Made by a program: the position numbers and the translations under genes | The notes under the pieces: model-generated | Databases searched by the model: none | What the model saw: the letters and a program-made list of their open reading frames with translations, nothing else | What the model was told of the DNA's origin: nothing | Origin: Antedon mediterranea | Taxonomy: Eukaryota > Echinodermata > Crinoidea > Comatulida > Antedonidae | Length of the DNA: 64,000 nucleotides | Assembly: GCF_964355755.1 (NCBI RefSeq) | Contig: NC_092672.1 | Coordinates: 12,830,501-12,894,500 of the forward strand | Direction: 5' to 3' | Shown: in pieces, positions 59,290 to 64,000 of the stretch | Numbering within the stretch: the first letter of the stretch is position 1 | Layout of the letters: each line of letters starts with the position of its first letter

Positions 59290-60007
59290 GACTCAACACT
59301 ACTTTACTTTAACAGACCCTTTTTATGGTATTTAACTGCTGTCCCAGCTAACAGTATTACTAAAGTATAATACTGTTAAAATACAGTTGGTACAAACTGC
59401 TTTACACATTTAAATCCTATATTTTTACTGGCATCTCAGTACAAAAACAGGATTTTGTTGATTAAACCTGTTTTTTATAAACCATATTTTAACAGCTTTG
59501 TACAGTAATTTAACAGGCCAATGCATTTTTAGTCAACGTATTTGTACGGTAATTGACTGTAGAATTGCAGTATTTAATTGTTTAAAAACAGTTAATGTTA
59601 CGTCTAGTTGCTAGTATTTTACCGTAAAAATACAGGATTAGAATGTTTAATTTATTTTAACAGTACTGTGATTTAACAGGCCAATGTATTTTTCTACTGG
59701 CGTCCCAGCTCTCTGTGTTTTACTGTTAAAATACAGGATTATTGTTAAAAAACAACTTTTTATAAACTGTATTTTAACAGTATACACCTTTTAACAGGCC
59801 ATGTATTTTAACGGTGTTCTACTGGCGTCCTGCAGCTGCCAGTAGAATACCGTTAAAATACAGGTTTATTGTTAAAAAACAACTTTTTATAAACTGTATT
59901 TTAACAGTATACACCGTTTAACAGGCCATGTATTTTAACGGTATTTTACTGGCGTCCTGCTGCTGCCAGTAGAATACCGTTAAAATACAGGTTTATTTTT
60001 AACAGTG
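59290..60007. repeat. TTTAACAG/CTGTTAAA repeat element
   Basis: Imperfect units alternate TACCGTTAAAATACAG, ATAAACTGTATTTTAACAG, TTTAACAGGCCATGTATTTT and ACTGGCGTCC. The last two units (about 59755-60005) are ~130 bp and nearly identical. It ends TTTTTAACAGTGTA, the inverse of the left edge of the 31045 satellite. Confidence 0.75.
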
Positions 60008-60885
60008 TATGCTTACAATATAGGACATTTTATTCTTTTTAAAATGAAGACAACCAACCTACCAACTATTATTTAAAATATTATGTTTAATTTTGTAGCT
60101 TTTAGGAGACAACACAGAGAAGCACATACGAGTACAGAAGTGTCTTCACCTCCAACTTCTCCTCATTCAAGGACATCACAGTCCTACAAATCGATTTTCT
60201 CTAGGAATGAAAACACTGATGACAGTAAGTGTATTTTAATATCTGTGTGTTTAATATTTTCAACGTGCGAGTTTTTGGAGCTGATGGACAGAAAGAGCAC
60301 CAGACGGAGGGGAGTAGCATGGTAGTATATCTACTAAAATCACCAGCGCATTTGGCTTTTCTGCATTATCCGCATATAAATGTGAAACTATTAAAACGAT
60401 TATTACAGTATTAATAATACCTAACCATACTATAAATTATGCTTGTCACAAAGGAAATCAATGCAAATAGAATTAAAAAATTAAACCAACGTGTAAACTT
60501 CTAACAAAATACATTATACTGTACATTCTGTTTTGTTTTATTTTTTTAGGTTTTAAAATCAATGTCTTGATGAAACTGGACACTATAATAAAAAATCAGA
60601 ATGAACAGCTTCAAATAATAAAGAATCAAGCAATTCAAAAAGGTGCATTAGAAGATGCAGAAATTGAAGATGTTGTGCCTCAACCACTAGAAAGCAAAGA
60701 AGAATTGTACTCACTTGATGAAAAATTGAAAGATGCGGCATTTAGGAAGAACATGGTAAATCTTAAAAATTCTATTTGTACCGTATGTTATAGTGTAAAT
60801 TTATTTCCTACAGTGATCCCATTATATACTCATATTGAGGTTATAGAAATACAAGGAGGTCGCGAACAAGCAGGAATACGGTTTA
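60008..60885 (+). pseudogene. Duplicated fragment of the DUF4806 gene (two exons)
   Basis: A near-identical copy of 28988-29862 with exons equivalent to 29079-29204 and 29530-29735. There is no DUF4806 exon downstream, so it is a fragment. It is bordered on both sides by repeat elements (ending AACAGTGTA on the left, starting CACAGCAAAATTTG on the right). Confidence 0.9.
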
Positions 60886-62140
60886 CACAGCAAAATTTGA
60901 AATTCTAAGCAAGAAAAAAAAATCTTGTTTTAAGAAAAAATTCTTAAAATAAGTATTTTTTTTTCTTGTCAAGATTTAAAATTACTTAAAACAAGAAATA
61001 ATTTTCTAGAAAAGACACATTTTCTTAAATTAAGTTTTGCAATATTCTTAAAAATGCTTATTACAAGAAATATTTTACTTAAAATAAGGAGTCAATATCA
61101 TTCTCTTCTTATTAAGAATAGTTTTGCTTAAAACAAGATTTGAAAATACTTAATTTGAAAAGTATTTTACTTAAAATAAGAAATCAATATTATATTTATC
61201 CCTATCAAGAATAATTTTTCTTAAATCAAGATTGATGAATTCTAAAAATTACTTAAAACAATAAATATTTTTCTAGGTAAGACAAAGTTTCTTAAATTAG
61301 GTTTCGCAATATTCTTAAAAATACTTATTTTGAGAAATGTTTTACTTAAAATAAGAAGTCAATATCATACTATCTTATCAAGACTATTTTTGCTTAAAAT
61401 TGAGATTCGCAATATTTTTAAAAGTACTTATTTTGAGAAATGTTTTAATTAAGATAAGAAGTCAATATCATACTATATCCTATCAAGACTATTTTTGCTT
61501 GAATTGAAGTCAATTCTATTTTAATATTTTTAAAAATACTTATTTTGAGAAATGTTTTACAGTAGAACCTCCATTTTACGTACGGTACGGGACCGAAAAG
61601 CGTACGTAAAACAAAGGATTCGTAAAATCAAGGTTGACCTTAAATTGACCCCAAATACGTAGAGATCGTAGCTATAAAGGGCGGCTACCCTGTTTGTCTA
61701 CTTTACTGAACAGCATGCAGGTTGTCACTAGCTAGGCCTTGCCTAGACTATTCAGGCTAGGCTAGCAGGCCTAGCAAGATGTGAGGCCTAACTAGAAAAG
61801 TACAGTACTGTATATACAGGCTGTGAGATGTTTAAATAAAGGGTAAAATATCAATGTTCTTGTATTTTCAATCAATAAAAACAGTCGCTGCTTAAATGCA
61901 CGTGCGTAGCTTGTCTCAAACACACAGCAGAATTCCTCACACACACACACACACAGCCACAGCTTTGTTGTGCTTTGTTGTTGTTAAATTGCGCCCTCAA
62001 TGTACGAAAATGATGACGTCATCGGTTATTTTAAGCGTACGTAAAATCAAGGGAACGTAAAATCAGGGTACGTAAAACACAGGTTCTACTGTACTTAAAA
62101 TAGATTGTCAATATCCTTATATTCACACAACGGTAGAGCA
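60886..62140. repeat. CTTAAAATAAG/AAGAAATATTTT tandem repeat
   Basis: Diverged units contain TTTTACTTAAAATAAGAAGTC, AATATCAT, TATCAAGA.TATTTTTGCTTAAA and TTCTTAAAAATACTTATTTTGAG. The array is interrupted by a MITE at 61560-62091 and resumes with CTTAAAATAGATTGTCAATATC. Confidence 0.75.
61560..62091. mobile_element. Tigger/pogo-like MITE, TSD TA
   Basis: 532 bp with ends CAGTAGAACCTCCATTTTAC and the inverse CAGTAGAACCTGTGTTTTAC, flanked by TA (61558-61559, 62092-62093). Subterminal CGTACGTAAAA motifs recur in both orientations. CAGTAGAACC-type ends with TA duplication are usual for pogo/Tigger non-autonomous elements. It contains a CA microsatellite near 61937-61954 and no ORF. Confidence 0.75.
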
Positions 62141-62773
62141 GTTAGCACTTCAGTTTCAACTGATGAAAGAATCTGGGTAATCAAACTGTTTGTGCTTTAA
62201 ATAATCGATTGCACTGCAACCTAAAGAAAATAATATTGATTTAATATTTTTTATATTCAAGTTTTAATATGTTTAAAAACTAAGTTGTGCTTTAGTTGGG
62301 GAGCTATGCAGCCTAACAAAAAAAATGTTATTTGTAACAATGAAATTGGTCACAAAAAAATGCAACATAAACTTAGAGTGTATAATGCCTAGGCCTAGTA
62401 CCCAAGTCCTATAGTTACTATAGCTAATAGTCCTGTATAATAACAGTACCAGCAAGGCCTAGGAAATAGACGTATTTCTCTAATAAAAAATAGTTTAAAA
62501 TGCATAATTGTTGTAATTTTAAAGCAAAATGGCTTACCTGTGGAATCTTGTTTCTCTCCTTTAATTTTAGTAGAAGGAAATCAGCATTTGTTATACTATT
62601 ATCTGCTTGTTCATCCTCTAGTTAGTAGGCCTTCTTGCTGAGCATCAACAAGATCATTAATATTAAACAATCATTAACAGTATAACAATACTAGAATTAT
62701 CACTACTACTATCGTCAGTTGATAAATCATCCCCGTTATAATAGTTTTTTTCTTCATTAACTTCGTCAGTCTC
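62141..62773. other. AT-rich non-coding DNA
   Basis: No exon recognised. A candidate donor on the minus strand (CAGGTAAGCC near 62531-62540) could belong to the zinc-finger-like sequence next to it. Confidence 0.5.
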
Positions 62774-62968
62774 CTAGTCTAGGCCTAGTTCTACTTCATC
62801 CTCAATTGGCATCCTCGTTTTCTCCAGGCATACTTTACTGATGTTTCCATCGTCAACTGCAGGAGGTTGCCGATTGTTATACTCGTCCTTAAAATGGCGT
62901 CTTATGACATGCTTGTAAAACGAATTGTAAATTCCAAAGCTTGCCGGGCAGCGAACCACCAATTCCAC
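62774..62968 (-). pseudogene. Possible zinc-finger exon remnant
   Basis: The minus strand encodes VVRCPASFGIYNSFYKHVIR RHFKDEY followed by an acidic stretch. The spacing recalls the first fingers of the C2H2/DDE transposase at 34462, but the first Cys pair is incomplete. The downstream acidic Ser/Asp part continues past a stop at 62774. It may be a fragment of a related transposase gene. Confidence 0.25.
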
Positions 62969-63164
62969 ATGTTACTCGAAAATTCGGAGTATTTCCATGA
63001 ATTGAATTATAATGCCTTAGCAAATAGGGTAGCAAATACTGTACCTACTTCAGTTTACTGGCACCAACTTATCGCTTTTTTTCGGACTGCAACAAACATG
63101 TGTCATTATTATTGTCTGTCGTATTACTGTTGGTCCAGACGTTTTATAGATTTGCTTTAACCAC

Positions 63165-63186
63165 CATGGAGGTTTATACCTCCATG
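63165..63186. repeat. 22-bp palindrome resembling a P-like excision footprint
   Basis: CATGGAGGT TTATACCTCCATG joins the first 9 bases of the P-like left TIR to the last 13 bases of the right TIR. GCTTTAAC occurs just left (63155-63162, then CAC) and again overlapping the right end (63186-63193), like two target-duplication copies. Confidence 0.45.
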
Positions 63187-63425
63187 CTTTAACGTTGAGC
63201 AGTATAATGACCTTATACATTCTGGGTAAAAGGCCAGCGATAAATTTTTGGTTATAGTTGAAAAACAACACTGTGTGTGGTCGATGACCTAGCTCCCGGC
63301 GGGATCATGGCCAACGGTTTTTTAAAGTAATCATTCAAAATCTAGAGTTTGTAAGTAAAAGACACCTTTCATCGCAATTTATATATTAAATGCTTCAATA
63401 GGCCTAGTAAGATTAGTCTAATATA

Positions 63426-63492
63426 ATGTCGAAGGAAGACGCTTTGTTGAAGATCCGAGAAATAGATGAAGAAGTGGCCAACATTTTAACAG
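63426..63492 (+). CDS. Candidate first coding exon of an unidentified gene
   Basis: ATG 63426 opens a clean hydrophilic segment (MSKEDALLKIREIDEEVANI) ending at ACAG/GTTCGT. Its composition (Lys/Glu-rich helix) is that of a real exon rather than chance ORF, but the second exon is outside the window and no family is assigned. Confidence 0.35.
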
Positions 63493-64000
63493 GTTCGTAG
63501 GCCTAATAATTATATTTTAATCTGCCAGCAGTCTAGGCCTATCCTAGGCTCCTTCCTAGTTAGTAATACTGTAGGCCTGGAACTAGTAGGTCTAGGCTAG
63601 CCTACTATGCCTGTACTGACGGACAGGTGTATAGGTTTAGCTTAGCATTTTAGTTCAGACATTGACAGAGGGGACAAATATTGTCGGACCTATTTCAGCT
63701 AGGTATAAGGAAGGCCTAATAATAGATAATACAATTATAATGTAACAGTTATTTTGTAATGTAGCCATGAAATATATACGAAGGATTATATTATATACAC
63801 ATATTCCAATGAGAAATATAATGACATTTAAAAACACTTCTTTATATTTAATTAATTGTACACACTAAGTAATCCCCGAAGTGATCACATCGATATTGAA
63901 ACTTAATGTTTTTAACTCTAAATTTTAAAAAAACATACTAAAAAAACAAACAAAAAACATACGTACTGCATAACTAAAATTGTTATATTAAATTTCTTTT
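63493..64000. other. Probable intron or intergenic DNA
   Basis: AT-rich with AGGCCTA clusters at 63500-63600. Nothing coding is seen. Confidence 0.5.

Noticed and set aside
1-64000. tRNA, rRNA and snRNA genes
   Set aside because: No cloverleaf with A and B boxes or rRNA core was noticed by eye; a tRNAscan/Infernal run would be decisive.

Overview
The window is animal nuclear DNA. It is AT-rich, has introns with GT-AG borders, microsatellites and very dense transposable elements (TEs), and carries no bacterial operons or ribosomal RNA. The palindromic motif AGGCCT/TAGGCCTA is scattered through non-coding DNA (for example 1290-1325, 32690-32960, 33060-33080). Together with the TE families present this suggests a marine invertebrate, possibly an echinoderm, but no single-copy gene here fixes the species.

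Layout. 1-7.2 kb: repeats and a broken HECT-ligase-like gene (3333-6265) interrupted by a CAGGG-ended hAT-like element. 7.26-9.2 kb: a truncated Gypsy element followed by an unidentified ORF and a hairpin MITE. 10.98-24.09 kb: a second Gypsy element, bounded by near-identical LTRs and a GTATG target duplication. Its gag gene is split by about 8.1 kb of foreign cargo, and its RNase H region is split by a TTAA-flanked piggyBac-type MITE. The cargo holds a membrane-protein-like ORF and two copies of a divergent gene pair: a two-exon CD225/dispanin (IFITM-like) gene and an unidentified coiled-coil protein gene. The copies differ by a microhomology deletion, a nonsense codon and a frameshift.

24.6-41 kb: a TAGGTGATCA-ended element, Gypsy and piggyBac transposase remnants, a DUF4806 gene (28.6-30.8 kb), a 131-bp satellite, a C2H2 zinc-finger/DDE-like transposase gene (34.5-37.2 kb) and a SAM-like/SAMD3-like companion gene (37.4-40.8 kb). 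All three genes point the same way and may belong to one mobile family; an 878-bp copy of the DUF4806 gene lies at 60.0 kb.

41-59 kb: nested transposons. A tandem array is split by a 14.6-kb P-element-like transposon (43186-57805). That element carries a THAP9/P-type transposase with a RAG1 N-terminal-like zinc region, and a convergent PHD-finger gene. An Academ-like transposon (43322-51305, TSD TCT) sits inside it; its transposase carries an XPG/FEN1-type nuclease. A piggyBac-type element sits inside the right TIR of the Academ-like unit. Two related MITEs with 9-bp target duplications (40861-41716 and 57895-58783) lie nearby. 59-64 kb: simple and tandem repeats, a Tigger-like MITE, a possible P-type excision footprint and a candidate first exon of an ordinary gene.

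All domain assignments come from reading translated motifs by eye. No database search was run.
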